The notes: generated by a model from the sequence alone, not told the origin. A DNA stretch of 39,750 bases from Xanthomonas sp. (GCF_017163755.1 NZ_JAFIWC010000036.1:1-39750), one strand, 5' to 3'; counted from the first letter of the stretch, positions 12,356 to 21,265 are shown. Translations and numbers: made by a program.

Positions 12356-13381
12356 GTGGATACTGCCCTGAAACAGCGACTGATCGGCGCCATCGTCCTG
12401 GTAGCGCTCGCCGTGATCTTCCTGCCGATGCTGGTCAAGGGCCCTGCGCCCGACAGCGGTGTGGCCAACGTGCCGCTGAAGGCGCCCGCCGCGCCTGGCG
12501 ACGGCCAATTCGAAACCCGCGAGCTGCCGCTGGTCACGCCTGGCGATGCGCCCAGCGGCGGTGCCGTGGGCATGGCCGGGCCGCCGGCCCCGGTGCAGGA
12601 CAACCCCGACGCGGCCGACCTGGCCGCGCCGGCCGCCGCCGGCCAGGCGGCCCAGCCGCTGCCGCCGGCCGTGGCGGCCGGCAACTACGCGGTCAACTTC
12701 GGCGCCTATGCCACCGCCGCCGACGCCGATGCGGTGATCGCGCGGCTCAAGCAGGCGCAGCTGCCGGGCTTCCGCGAGAGCGCCACGATCGGCGGCCGCC
12801 AGGCCTGGCGGGTGCGCATCGGGCCGTATGCCGACCGCGCCCAGGCCGAATCGGTGCGCCTGCAGGCGGTCAAGGTGCGCAACGACGTCAACGCCCAGGT
12901 CGTGACCCTGGACGCGCCGAGTTCAGCGGTGGCCGCACCGGCGGCCTCGACCGTCGCCACGCCGGCGCCGGCCGCCTCCGCCACCCGTACCGAGACGCTG
13001 CCGCCGGAGCCGGCCAAACCGGTCGCCGCCGCCAAGCCGGCGACTCCGCCGCCGGCGCCGAAGCCGGAACCGGCCAAGCCGGCGGCGCAGGCCCCGGTCG
13101 CGGCCAGGCCCGCGCCCACCGCGCCGTCGATCCCGGCCGCCAGCGGCACCGGCTTCGCCGTGCAGCTGGGCGCCTTCGGCAAGGCCGACGACGCCAACGC
13201 GCTGCGCGACAAGGTGCGCGCGGCCGGCTTCAGCGCCTTCGTCGAGCAGGTGCGTACCGACAAGGGCGCATTGAGCCGCGTGCGCGTGGGCCCGGTCGCC
13301 AGCAAGGCCGAGGCCGAGCAGCTGCGCGCGCAGGTCGCGTCCAAGGTCGGCATCAGCGGCATGGTGCGACCGCACCCTTGA
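12356..13381 (+). CDS. Membrane-anchored protein with two SPOR domains (DedD-like)
   Basis: This 341-residue protein has a short cytoplasmic N-terminus and one membrane anchor (LIGAIVLVALAVIFLPMLV, about 8-26). A Pro/Ala-rich periplasmic linker follows, and then two SPOR domains: about 109-185 (NYAVNFGAYATAADADAV) and 264-341 (FAVQLGAFGKADDANAL). The two are joined by a Pro/Ala/Lys-rich stretch. SPOR domains bind denuded peptidoglycan at the division septum. E. coli DedD, in the same gene order, has one SPOR domain, so this is a tandem version. The start is GTG at 12356; no strong ribosome site is seen. Confidence 0.85.
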   Translation: MDTALKQRLIGAIVLVALAVIFLPMLVKGPAPDSGVANVPLKAPAAPGDGQFETRELPLVTPGDAPSGGAVGMAGPPAPVQDNPDAADLAAPAAAGQAAQPLPPAVAAGNYAVNFGAYATAADADAVIARLKQAQLPGFRESATIGGRQAWRVRIGPYADRAQAESVRLQAVKVRNDVNAQVVTLDAPSSAVAAPAASTVATPAPAASATRTETLPPEPAKPVAAAKPATPPPAPKPEPAKPAAQAPVAARPAPTAPSIPAASGTGFAVQLGAFGKADDANALRDKVRAAGFSAFVEQVRTDKGALSRVRVGPVASKAEAEQLRAQVASKVGISGMVRPHP

Positions 13382-13436
13382 ACCGGCATCGCCCCGCGCG
13401 CCGACGCCGCGCTGCGCCCGCACCCGGCGCACGCGC

Positions 13437-14153
13437 ATGATCGACCTGGTCCTGCTCGCGGTGATCCTGGTCTCCGCGCTGCTCGGGCTGCTGCGCGGCT
13501 TCGTCGGCATCGTGGTCGGCACCTTGTCCTGGCTGCTCGCCGGCTGGGCCAGTTTCCGCTTCGGCGGGCAGGCCGGGCGCTGGCTGGCCGACGGCGCCGA
13601 GCCCAGCCTGACCCAGTACCTGGGCGGTTATGCGTTGACCTTCGTGGCGGTGATGCTGGTGGTCGGGGTGATCGGCATGCTGATCCGCTCGGCGGTGAAG
13701 GCGACCCAGCTGACAGGCACCGACCGCGCGCTGGGCTTCGGCCTGGGCCTGCTGCGCGGCGGCCTGATCGCCTGCGTGCTGGTGCTGTTGATGGGCTTCA
13801 CCCCGCTGACCCGCGAGCCGGGCTGGCGCGAGTCGCTGCTGTTGCCGTTGCTGCAGCCCGGGACCGACTGGATGCGCGCGCACGTGCCGGACTGGTCGAT
13901 GCCGCAGCTGAACCTGCCGGCGATGGATTTGGGCAAGCCGGCCGAAGCAGGCGATAATGCCGCGGTGGACCAGGCCCCGCCGGCGCCGGGACTGCAGCAG
14001 GCGCTGTCGCGCGCATTGGGCGCGGGCGCCGCGGCGCCACGCCAGCCGGCCGAAGCCTTGCCTCCCAACATCGATCCGGCGCAGACGCGTTCCGGAGATC
14101 CCGATCCCGCGCGGGACGGTCCCCACGGCCAGGCACGGCCACCTTCACAATAG
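13437..14153 (+). CDS. cvpA: CvpA family inner-membrane protein
   Basis: This 238-residue protein has four predicted membrane segments in the first ~130 residues ([72 protein letters not shown]). It matches the CvpA family (colicin V production), which is linked to envelope integrity and has no settled biochemical role. The last ~100 residues form a Pro/Ala-rich soluble tail, longer than in the ~160-residue E. coli protein. It lies between the SPOR gene (56-base gap) and purF (29-base gap), the usual neighbourhood. Confidence 0.9.
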   Translation: MIDLVLLAVILVSALLGLLRGFVGIVVGTLSWLLAGWASFRFGGQAGRWLADGAEPSLTQYLGGYALTFVAVMLVVGVIGMLIRSAVKATQLTGTDRALGFGLGLLRGGLIACVLVLLMGFTPLTREPGWRESLLLPLLQPGTDWMRAHVPDWSMPQLNLPAMDLGKPAEAGDNAAVDQAPPAPGLQQALSRALGAGAAAPRQPAEALPPNIDPAQTRSGDPDPARDGPHGQARPPSQ

Positions 14154-14182
14154 CGGCGCAGGTCGTCGCGGAGAGCGCTCAA

Positions 14183-15649
14183 ATGTGTGGCATCGTCGGA
14201 ATCGTCGGCAACCAGAACGTGGCCGGACAGCTCTATGACGGCCTGACCGTCCTTCAGCACCGCGGCCAGGACGCCGCCGGCATCGCCACCGCGGACGGCA
14301 CCCGGCTGCGCGTGCAGAAGGCCAACGGGCTGGTCCGCGACGTGTTCGACTCGCGCAAGATGGCGGTGCTCGAAGGCCGCGTGGGCATCGCCCATTGCCG
14401 CTATCCCACCGCCGGCTCGGAGGGCATGGACGAGGCGCAGCCGTTCTACGTGAACTCGCCGTACGGCATCGCGCTGGCGCACAACGGCAACCTGATCAAC
14501 ACCGAGGTGCTGCGCCAGCAGGTGTTCGAGGCCGATCGCCGCAACATCAACACCGAGTCCGACAGCGAAGTGCTGCTGAACATCTTCGCCTACGAGCTGG
14601 ATGCGCAGCGCACGTTGAGCCCGGAGGCGGCGATCCGCGCGGTGGCCGGCGTGCACCGCCGCTGCAAGGGCGGCTATGCGGTGGTCAGCGTGGTGCTGGG
14701 CCTGGGCCTGGTGGCGTTCCGCGATCCGCACGGGATCCGTCCGCTGGTGCTGGGCAAGCGCGACCATGCCGAGGGCAGCGAGTACATCGTGGCATCGGAG
14801 TCGGCGGCGCTGGACATCCTCGGCTACCAGCGGGTGCGCGACGTGCGTCCCGGCGAAGCGCTGGTGATCACCGCGCGCGGCGAGCTGTTCTCGGAGATCT
14901 GCGCCGAGCCGGCCGAGCACACCCCGTGCATCTTCGAGTACGTGTATTTCGCCCGCCCCGACTCGATGATCGACAACGTGTCGGTGCACAAGGCGCGCAT
15001 GCGCATGGGCGTGAAGCTGGGCGAGAAGATCCTGCGCCTGCGCCCGGACCACGACATCGACACCATCATCCCGATTCCCGACACCTCGCGCGACGCGGCG
15101 CTGGAAATCTCCAACGTGCTCGGGGTGAAGTACCGCGAGGGCTTCATCAAGAACCGCTACGTCGGCCGTACCTTCATCATGCCCGGGCAGAGCGAGCGGG
15201 TGAAGTCGGTGCGCCGCAAGCTCAACCCGATCCACCTGGAATTCCGCAACCGCGTGGTGCTGCTGGTCGACGACTCGATCGTGCGCGGCACCACCAGCCA
15301 GCAGATCGTGCAGATGGCGCGCGACGCCGGCGCGCGCAAGGTGTACCTGGCCAGCGCCGCGCCGCCGGTGCGCTTCCCGAACATCTACGGCATCGACATG
15401 CCGGCGCCGGAAGAGCTGATCGCGCACGAGCGCAGCATCGAGGAAGTGGAGAAGTTCCTCGGCTGCGACTGGCTGATCTACCAGGACCTGGAAGACCTCG
15501 AGGCCGCGGTGCGCGAGGGCAACGCCGAGCTCAAGCGCTTCGACTCCTCGTGCTTCAACGGCGACTACACCACCGGCATCGAACCGGGCTATTTCGAACG
15601 CATCCAGCAGCTGCGTTCGGACGAGGCGAAGAAGAAGCGCCGCGCCTGA
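14183..15649 (+). CDS. purF: Amidophosphoribosyltransferase
   Basis: This 488-residue enzyme catalyses the first committed step of purine synthesis, converting PRPP and glutamine to 5-phosphoribosylamine. Cys2 becomes the N-terminal nucleophile after Met removal ([10 protein letters not shown]). The class-II glutamine amidotransferase domain covers about 1-230, with HNGNLIN and the [10 protein letters not shown]-like block seen as [13 protein letters not shown]. The PRPP loop is [14 protein letters not shown] (358-371). Length is normal. A GC-rich hairpin lies 17 bases after the stop. Confidence 0.96.
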   Translation: MCGIVGIVGNQNVAGQLYDGLTVLQHRGQDAAGIATADGTRLRVQKANGLVRDVFDSRKMAVLEGRVGIAHCRYPTAGSEGMDEAQPFYVNSPYGIALAHNGNLINTEVLRQQVFEADRRNINTESDSEVLLNIFAYELDAQRTLSPEAAIRAVAGVHRRCKGGYAVVSVVLGLGLVAFRDPHGIRPLVLGKRDHAEGSEYIVASESAALDILGYQRVRDVRPGEALVITARGELFSEICAEPAEHTPCIFEYVYFARPDSMIDNVSVHKARMRMGVKLGEKILRLRPDHDIDTIIPIPDTSRDAALEISNVLGVKYREGFIKNRYVGRTFIMPGQSERVKSVRRKLNPIHLEFRNRVVLLVDDSIVRGTTSQQIVQMARDAGARKVYLASAAPPVRFPNIYGIDMPAPEELIAHERSIEEVEKFLGCDWLIYQDLEDLEAAVREGNAELKRFDSSCFNGDYTTGIEPGYFERIQQLRSDEAKKKRRA

Positions 15650-15666
15650 TCGGCGTGGCGGCGCAC

Positions 15667-15693
15667 GGCGCAGGCGCCTGGGGCGTTTGCGCC
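15667..15693 (+). terminator. Hairpin after purF (possible terminator)
   Basis: The arms 15667-15678 (GGCGCAGGCGCC) and 15682-15693 (GGCGTTTGCGCC) pair over 12 positions with two G-U pairs and a 3-base loop. No T-tract follows, so termination by this hairpin alone is uncertain. The rest of the 315-base gap 15650-15964 shows no credible gene, only GAGGAA (15951-15956), the ribosome site of the next gene. Confidence 0.35.
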
Positions 15694-15964
15694 GATCGGT
15701 CTGCACGCGGGCGGACCTGTGGCGGGCGACTTCGATCGCGACGGAACTGCGATGAGCGCCGGCTGGCACCTGTGCCACGCGAGTGGCTCCCGCGAGTAAC
15801 GCCACCCGGATGCACGCTGTTCCAGCGCCGCCTGGGCGCGCACACGCCCGACGACGTTCTGCCGCGGCGATCGGGCGGCGCGGGCGTTCGACCGGACCCG
15901 GGCACGTCGGCGCAGGTAACATCGTTGCCCCCGCGCAACATCCGCACGACGAGGAAAGCACCGC

Positions 15965-16771
15965 ATGACCGTGGACCTGTTCGAGGCCGCACGCGCCTGC
16001 CTGGACGCGGCCGATCCCGCCGCCAAGGTCGCATCGACGCAGCGCCACGCGCAGGCCTATGCGCGCGGCGAGTTGCCGCTGCCTGTCGCCGCCCCGACGC
16101 CGTTGCCGATCGGCATGCCGGGACGGCCGCCGCGTCCGCGGCTGGTGCATCCGCGCGAACTGCCGCGGCGCGGGCTGGGCAGTGCCGAAGGTCGCGCCGC
16201 GTTCGTCCACGCGATTGCGCACATCGAGCTCAATGCGATCGATCTGGCCTGGGACGCGGTGTACCGCTTCCGCGGGTTGCCGGATGCGTTCTACGCCGAC
16301 TGGGTCGCGGTGGCCGACGACGAGTCGCGCCATTTCGTGCTGCTGCGCGACCGCCTGCGCGAACTGGGCCACGAGTACGGCGATTTCGATGCGCACAACG
16401 GCCTGTGGGAGATGTGCGAGAAGACCGCGCACGATGGCCTGGCGCGCATGGCGCTGGTGCCGCGGGTGCTGGAGGCGCGCGGGCTGGACGTCACCCCGGG
16501 GATGATCGCCAAGCTGCGATCGCTCGGCGACGACGCCACCGCCGATATCCTGGAACTCATCCTGCGCGAGGAGGTGGCGCATGTCGCCGCCGGTTCGCGC
16601 TGGTATCGCTGGTACTGCGCGCGCGCCGGCATCGAGCCGCGCGCGCGCTTCGCCGAGCTGCTGCGCGAATACGCTGGCGGCTACCTGCACGGTCCGTTCA
16701 ACCTGCAGGCGCGGCTGCTCGCCGGTTTCGACGAGGACGAACTGCTGGCGCTGCAGCGGCAGGCCACCTGA
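15965..16771 (+). CDS. Ferritin-like DUF455 family protein
   Basis: This 268-residue, probably cytoplasmic protein is of unknown function. It fits the DUF455 ferritin-like family, with a four-helix core containing potential diiron ligands: IAHIELNAIDLAWD (helix 1), ADDESRHFVLLRDRL (helix 2), and LREEVAHVAAGSRWY (last helix). The carboxylate and His spacing resembles other ferritin-like oxidases such as MiaE, but no substrate can be named. GAGGAA lies 8 bases before the ATG. It is a single gene between purF and a secreted protease. Confidence 0.8.
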   Translation: MTVDLFEAARACLDAADPAAKVASTQRHAQAYARGELPLPVAAPTPLPIGMPGRPPRPRLVHPRELPRRGLGSAEGRAAFVHAIAHIELNAIDLAWDAVYRFRGLPDAFYADWVAVADDESRHFVLLRDRLRELGHEYGDFDAHNGLWEMCEKTAHDGLARMALVPRVLEARGLDVTPGMIAKLRSLGDDATADILELILREEVAHVAAGSRWYRWYCARAGIEPRARFAELLREYAGGYLHGPFNLQARLLAGFDEDELLALQRQAT

Positions 16772-17103
16772 CGGCGCGCATCGGTGGCGGCATCGGTGAC
16801 GAGCGGGTGGCGATGCGGCAGGAAGGGTGCCGCTCGCGCGGCGGACTGATCTGATCCGAGCAGCGGCGTGCCGTCCATGGCGATATGCAGTCGCGGGCCG
16901 CGCAGTGCGCGTTCTGGCGGACCACGGCGACGGCGCACGGCTGGATGGCGGTCACATCCGGCCAGGAATGCTCATCTCTTAGTTGCACATGAATGCAACT
17001 TGAAGCTTGCGCCCGGCACGGGGCACGCGGCTAATCGAAGCTTCCGGCGCCCCCGCGCCGGGACGCTACGCCTCCTTCCGCTTTCCACCCCTGGGAGTAC
17101 GCC
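16772..17103. other. Non-coding gap before the metzincin protease
   Basis: No credible gene is visible in these 332 bases. A short inverted repeat AGTTGCA-catgaa-TGCAACT lies at 16981-17000 and could be an operator or a chance palindrome. A ribosome site GGGAG (17093-17097) precedes the ATG at 17104. I see no clear sigma-70 promoter. Confidence 0.5.
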
Positions 17104-18351
17104 ATGACTTCGAAGTCGATGTGCTGCGTTACCGCGATGATCGCCCTGTGCGCCGCCGGGACGGCCAGCGCCGCCGGAAAACCCCTGTTCCAGAGCAGTC
17201 AGTACGTGTCCAAGGCCGTTGCGGGCGAGCCGGCGCTGACCCGGCTGCTGGCCAACCCGGCCACCAGCGCGGTGCAGCGCGTGCAGGTCGACGCCGCCGC
17301 GGTCGACGGCACGCAGCGACAGCTGGAGCTGGAACTGCTCGGCCAGCGCGTCACCGCCACGCTGTTGAAGACCGAGCAGCTCGAAGGCGGCAACAGCATC
17401 TGGTACGGCAACCTCGGCGCCGCCGCCACCGCGCGCGGCCGCACCCTGTCCGGCCTGGACCCGTTGAACTCGGCCATCCTGGTGCGCAGCGGCGACACCG
17501 TCACCGGCACCATCCGCAGCAACGGCCGCCTGTTCCACCTGCGTCCCATCAGCGGCGGCCACGCGCTGGTCGAAGTCGACGAGCGTCGCCTGCCCGCGGA
17601 CCATCCGGCCGACTACGGGCTGCTGCCGACCATCCAGATGCCGCAGTCGCTGATCGACGAGCGCGTCGGCACCGCGGGCGCGTCCGCCGGACCCACCGCG
17701 ACGATCCGCGTGCTGGTGGTGGCCACCAACCAGGCGGTCAGCGGCTACGGCGGCAACATGCAGTCGCTGGTGCAACTGGCGGTGGCCGAATCCAACCAGG
17801 GCTATGTCAACAGCAACGTCGGCATCAATCTGGTGCTGGCCGGCTACAGCACCACCAGCTACGCCGAGTCGGGCAACTTCACCACCGATCTGAATCGGTT
17901 CCGCGGCACCAGCGACGGCTACATGGACGCCATCCACACCACGCGCAACAGCGTGGCGGCCGACGTCGGCGTGCTGGTGATCGACAACAGCAGCTATTGC
18001 GGGCTGGCCTCGGGCATCGGTTCCACCGCCGCCACCGCCTTCGCCGCGGTGTACTGGGACTGCGCGACCGGCTATTACAGCTTCGCCCACGAGATCGGCC
18101 ACCTGCAGAGCGCGCGCCACGATCTGGCCACCGACCCGAGCACCTCGCCGTATCCCTACGGCCATGGCTACCGCTACGGCAACAGCTGGCGCACGATCAT
18201 GGCCTACAACTGCAGCAGCAACTGCCCGCGCCTGAACTACTGGTCCAACCCGAACATTTCCTACGGCGGCGTGCCGATGGGCAATGCGAGCACGGCCGAC
18301 AACCAGCGCGTGCTGGTCAACACCAAGGCCACCATCGCCGGCTTCCGCTGA
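17104..18351 (+). CDS. Secreted zinc metallopeptidase (metzincin, reprolysin-like)
   Basis: This 415-residue exported protease has a signal peptide ending near residue 24 (TASAAG). A propeptide-like region runs to about residue 190, followed by a catalytic domain. The zinc site is HEIGHLQSARHD: His329, Glu330, His333 and His339 in the HExxHxxxxxH arrangement. Met366 in TIMAYNC is the Met-turn. At the usually conserved glycine of HExxHxxGxxH there is Ser336. Several cysteines (YCGL, WDCAT, NCSSNC) suggest disulfides. A role in extracellular protein degradation is inferred from the signal peptide. The protease and the DUF455 gene are separated by 332 bases, so they are probably independent. Confidence 0.85.
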   Translation: MTSKSMCCVTAMIALCAAGTASAAGKPLFQSSQYVSKAVAGEPALTRLLANPATSAVQRVQVDAAAVDGTQRQLELELLGQRVTATLLKTEQLEGGNSIWYGNLGAAATARGRTLSGLDPLNSAILVRSGDTVTGTIRSNGRLFHLRPISGGHALVEVDERRLPADHPADYGLLPTIQMPQSLIDERVGTAGASAGPTATIRVLVVATNQAVSGYGGNMQSLVQLAVAESNQGYVNSNVGINLVLAGYSTTSYAESGNFTTDLNRFRGTSDGYMDAIHTTRNSVAADVGVLVIDNSSYCGLASGIGSTAATAFAAVYWDCATGYYSFAHEIGHLQSARHDLATDPSTSPYPYGHGYRYGNSWRTIMAYNCSSNCPRLNYWSNPNISYGGVPMGNASTADNQRVLVNTKATIAGFR

Positions 18352-18513
18352 GCCGCCGCACCGCGTGCCGCCGTTCGCGCCCGGCAGTCGCAGGCATGGA
18401 ACGGCGGCATGCGCCAGGCATGTGGACGCGCTACGCGATGCGGCTTTCTGGGCGTCGTTGCAGGACGTGCCTCGCGCGCCGGCGGTGCGCGAATGCGCTC
18501 TCGTTGCAGGGCG

Positions 18514-19251
18514 CTACAGCTGCTGCAGCGCGCAACCGTCCGCGTCCACGCGCAGCACCGAACCCTGTTCGTACCAGTCGCCGAGCACGATGCGGGTGCA
18601 GGCGCGGCCGTCCACGTCCAGCGCGTGCACCGCGGGACGATGGGTATGGCCGTGGATCATGCGCTCCACGCCGAAGCGGGTGAACGTGGCGAGCACCTCG
18701 TCCGGCGCCACGTCGGTGACGGTTTCGAACTGCGCGCGGTCGCCGTGCTTGAGCTCGGCCTGGCGCGCCTGGCTGGCAGCGCGCGCCTGTTGCGCATAGG
18801 CGATGCGCGCGGCCAGCGGCTGCGCCAGGAACTGCTGCTGGAAGGCCGGGTCGCGGGTCTGCGCGCGGAACGCCTGGTAGGCGGTGTCGTCGGTGCACAG
18901 CAGGTCGCCGTGCAGCAGCAGGGTGGGGCGCCCGTACAGGTCGATCAGACACGGGTCGGGCAGCAGCCGGAAGCCGGCACGCCGCGCATAGTCGGCGCCG
19001 AGCAGGAAATCGCGGTTGCCGTGCATGAAGTACGCCGGCACGCCGCCGCCGGCGAGCGCATGCAGTTCGGCGGCGACCGCATCGGCGGCGGGCGACGGGG
19101 TGTCGTCGCCGATCCACGCTTCGAACAGGTCGCCGAGGATGTACAGCGCCTCGGCGTCGCGCGCCTCGCCGCGCAGGAAGCCGAGGAACAGCTCGGTGAT
19201 CGCCGGCCGGGCCGGATCCAGGTGCAGGTCGGAGATGAACAGCGTGGTCAT
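18514..19251 (-). CDS. lpxH: UDP-2,3-diacylglucosamine diphosphatase
   Basis: This 245-residue metallophosphoesterase hydrolyses UDP-2,3-diacylglucosamine to lipid X in lipid A synthesis, at the inner face of the membrane. Metal-binding blocks in order are ISDLHLD (D8, H10), [12 protein letters not shown] (D41), MHGNRDF (N79), HGDLLCTDD and [11 protein letters not shown] chose the ATG at 19249-19251 ([10 protein letters not shown]), the family start. A longer frame would translate GAGTCCC heptads and is rejected. No strong ribosome site is seen. The heptad array begins 18 bases upstream of the start codon, so it lies in or near the leader. Confidence 0.95.
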   Translation of the reverse strand: MTTLFISDLHLDPARPAITELFLGFLRGEARDAEALYILGDLFEAWIGDDTPSPAADAVAAELHALAGGGVPAYFMHGNRDFLLGADYARRAGFRLLPDPCLIDLYGRPTLLLHGDLLCTDDTAYQAFRAQTRDPAFQQQFLAQPLAARIAYAQQARAASQARQAELKHGDRAQFETVTDVAPDEVLATFTRFGVERMIHGHTHRPAVHALDVDGRACTRIVLGDWYEQGSVLRVDADGCALQQL

Positions 19252-19268
19252 GGGGTTATTGTAGAGCC

Positions 19269-19317
19269 GGGATCGGGGACTCGGGACCGGGGACTCGGGA
19301 CTCGGGACTCGGGATTT
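19269..19317. repeat. GGGACTC heptad array upstream of lpxH
   Basis: Seven tandem 7-base units run from 19269. Four are perfect GGGACTC (19276-19282, 19290-19296, 19297-19303, 19304-19310) and three are degenerate. The orientation is opposite to the array at 19521-19596, so the two arrays form an inverted pair flanking the REP element. Confidence 0.9.
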
Positions 19318-19342
19318 TCGCAAGTTCGCCGCATTTATGCTG

Positions 19343-19412
19343 TTCTGTAGGAGGGGCTTCAGCCCCGACGTCTTACCGGTAGAGCGTCGGGGCTGAAGCC
19401 CCTCCTACAGAA
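19343..19412. repeat. REP inverted pair (BIME/REPIN-like), copy B
   Basis: The 28-base arms 19343-19370 and 19385-19412 are perfect reverse complements around a 14-base loop. Each arm contains GTAG followed by the palindrome GGGGCTTCAGCCCC. Arms are nearly identical to those at 37-104, while the loops differ. It lies in the lpxH-PAP2 gap. Confidence 0.9.
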
Positions 19413-19518
19413 AAGCAGCTGCGCCTGAGCCGCAAAAAAAAGCTGCTTTTTCTAAAAAAAGCGGCCCTTTTTGCATCAAATCGCTTGACATCGATTTGCC
19501 CCGGGACATCATCCTGCC
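19413..19518. repeat. A/T-tract tail of composite repeat, copy B
   Basis: This aligns with 105-205 of copy A. It holds A/T hairpins (AAAAAGC-TGC-TTTTT region 19433-19452; AAAAA to TTTTT around 19454-19472). TCAAATCGCTTGACA (19476-19490) follows, with the inverted repeat AAATCG-CGATTT at 19478-19497, and then CATCCTG (19510-19516). The distance between these last two strings is 34 bases in both copies. Confidence 0.65.
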
Positions 19519-19520
19519 GT

Positions 19521-19596
19521 CCCGAGTCCCGAGTCCCGAGTCCCGAGTCCCGAGTCCCGAGTCCCGAGTCCCGAGTCCCGAGTCCCGAGTCCCGAT
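19521..19596. repeat. CCCGAGT heptad array abutting the PAP2 stop codon
   Basis: Ten perfect tandem copies of CCCGAGT run from 19521 to 19590. A partial eleventh unit runs directly into the stop codon of the leftward PAP2 gene (TCA at 19597-19599). On the gene's coding strand the units read ACTCGGG just after the stop. Confidence 0.95.
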
Positions 19597-20148
19597 TCAC
19601 CCAAGCAGCGCCGAAATCGGCAACACCCACAGCGACACGCCGGCCAGCGCCGCGCCGATCGCGGTGGCGGCAAGCACGTCGCTGGGATAGTGCAGCCCCA
19701 GCACCACGCGCGACAGCGCGACGCAGGCGATGAACGGCACCAGCAGCGGCGCCAGCCACGGGTAGTAGGCCAGCGCGACGATGCCGAAGGACACCGCATG
19801 CAGCGTGTGCCCGGAAGGGAAACTGAACTCGTCCAACGGCGCGACCCAGGCGCGGATGCGCAGGTCCGCCGCGTACGGGCGCGGGCGCCGCGTCCAGCGC
19901 TTCAGGCCCTTGTACAGGCTCAGCGCGACCACGCCGGTGGCGGCCATGTGCGCCGAGGCGTAGACGCCGTCCATGCCGTCGCACACCACCAGCAGGGTCA
20001 TCAGCGAGTACCAGAACACGCCGTCGCCGAGCCGGCTGATCATCGCGAAGAAGCGCCGGACCGAACGCCGCCGGCACCAGTGATTGGCGCGCCGGCACCA
20101 GCGCGCTTCGTGGCCGTGCCAGACCTCAAGCCGCGTGGACGGTGGCAT
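19597..20148 (-). CDS. PAP2 superfamily membrane phosphatase
   Basis: This 183-residue membrane protein has the three acid-phosphatase/PAP2 motifs: KRWTRRPRP (KxxxxxxRP), FPSGH and SRVVLGLHYPSD. About four or five hydrophobic segments are present. Such proteins dephosphorylate lipid phosphates (phosphatidate, undecaprenyl pyrophosphate, lipid A) on the periplasmic face; the substrate here cannot be told. Start ATG 20146-20148 follows AGGAGG on the minus strand. It overlaps the end of the upstream glycosyltransferase by 23 bases, implying co-expression and possibly a shared lipid substrate. Confidence 0.88.
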   Translation of the reverse strand: MPPSTRLEVWHGHEARWCRRANHWCRRRSVRRFFAMISRLGDGVFWYSLMTLLVVCDGMDGVYASAHMAATGVVALSLYKGLKRWTRRPRPYAADLRIRAWVAPLDEFSFPSGHTLHAVSFGIVALAYYPWLAPLLVPFIACVALSRVVLGLHYPSDVLAATAIGAALAGVSLWVLPISALLG

Positions 20149-21265
20149 GCGCCCTCCTGCTCAGTACCAGTTCGCTCAGCAGCGCGTCGAAGTCGGCCAC
20201 CACCTGCTCCGGGCGCAGCCGCTTCATCGCCGCGCAGGCCGCTTCGCCCATGCGCTGGCGCAGCGCGTCGTCGCCGGCCAGGCGCACCGCGGCGGCGATG
20301 AAGCCGGCATCGTCGTTCACCGCCGCGCCGTTGACGCCGTCGCGCAGGTATTCGCGCGCCGCGCCGTAGTCGAATGCCACCGCGGCCACGCCGCTGGCCA
20401 TCGCCTCCAGGGTGACGTTGCCGAAGGTCTCGCTGCGGCTGGGGAACAGGAACAGGTCGCCGCTGGCGAAGTGCCGCGCCAGCGCATCGCCGCGCTGGAT
20501 GCCGCAGAAGATGAAGTCGGGATTCTCGTGCGCCAGGCGCTCGCGCATCGGGCCGTCGCCGACCCACACGAAGCGCGCCTTCGGCCGCACCTGCTGCAGT
20601 TGCCGGAACGCGCGCACCGCCAGCGGCAGGTTCTTTTCCGAGGCGATGCGGCCCACGTACAGCGCCGCGAAGCCGTGCCCGTCGATGCCCCACTCCTCGC
20701 GCAGCTGCGGGTCGCGGCGCTGCGGATCGAACTGCAGGCTGTCCACCGCGCGCGCCAGCAGGCGCACGCGTTCGAAGCCCTGTCCGGTGAGGAAGTCCTG
20801 CAGCTCGCGGGTCGGCACCAGGGTCGCGTCGGCCTGGTTGTGGAAGCGCCGCATCCAGCGCAGCGCGGTGGCCTGCAGCCAGGCCGCGCCGTACTCGGGC
20901 AGGTATTCGTCGAAGCGGGTGTGGAAGCCGGTCGCCACCGGGATGCCAAGCCGCCGCGCCGCGCGCAGCGCCGACCAGCCCAGCGGGCCCTCGGTGGCGA
21001 TGTACACCGCATCCGGCGGCGCGGCCTGCCAGTGGCGGCTCAGGCGGCGGGTAGCGGGCAGGCCGAATTTCAGCCCGGGATAGCGCGGCAGCGAGGCGCC
21101 GCGGACCAGCAGCGGGTCGTCGTTGCCCTGGTCGCCGGCCTGGCGCGGACGCACCACGTCGACCTGGTGGCCGCGCGCGCGCAGCCCGATCTCCAGACCC
21201 TGCACGGTCAGCGCGACGCCGTTGACCTCCGGGGGGTATGTCTCGGTGACGATCGCGTAGCGCAT
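20126..21265 (-). CDS. GT4-type glycosyltransferase
   Basis: This 379-residue retaining glycosyltransferase has the GT-B fold. The N-terminal domain starts MRYAIVTETYPPEVNGVA, the pattern of alpha-mannosyl- and glucuronosyl-transferases acting on lipids (MgtA/PimB-like). The C-terminal donor domain has YVGRIASEKNLPLAVRAF and the EX7E motif in SETFGNVTLEAMASG. No membrane segments are seen, so it is probably peripheral. The 23-base overlap with the PAP2 gene points to a glycolipid or polyprenyl-linked pathway, which is inference. The donor sugar is unknown. Confidence 0.87.
   Translation of the reverse strand: MRYAIVTETYPPEVNGVALTVQGLEIGLRARGHQVDVVRPRQAGDQGNDDPLLVRGASLPRYPGLKFGLPATRRLSRHWQAAPPDAVYIATEGPLGWSALRAARRLGIPVATGFHTRFDEYLPEYGAAWLQATALRWMRRFHNQADATLVPTRELQDFLTGQGFERVRLLARAVDSLQFDPQRRDPQLREEWGIDGHGFAALYVGRIASEKNLPLAVRAFRQLQQVRPKARFVWVGDGPMRERLAHENPDFIFCGIQRGDALARHFASGDLFLFPSRSETFGNVTLEAMASGVAAVAFDYGAAREYLRDGVNGAAVNDDAGFIAAAVRLAGDDALRQRMGEAACAAMKRLRPEQVVADFDALLSELVLSRRAHATVHAA

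Noticed and set aside
13628-16690. 1020-codon minus-strand frame opposite cvpA, purF and the DUF455 gene
   Set aside because: It is antisense to three well-supported genes and the translation is His/Arg/Ala-rich without motifs.
19521-19590. Heptad array as a CRISPR or as a coding repeat (RVPSPES)
   Set aside because: It has no spacers and a 7-base period; the coding reading arises only because 7 is coprime to 3, and it lies outside the lpxH and PAP2 genes.
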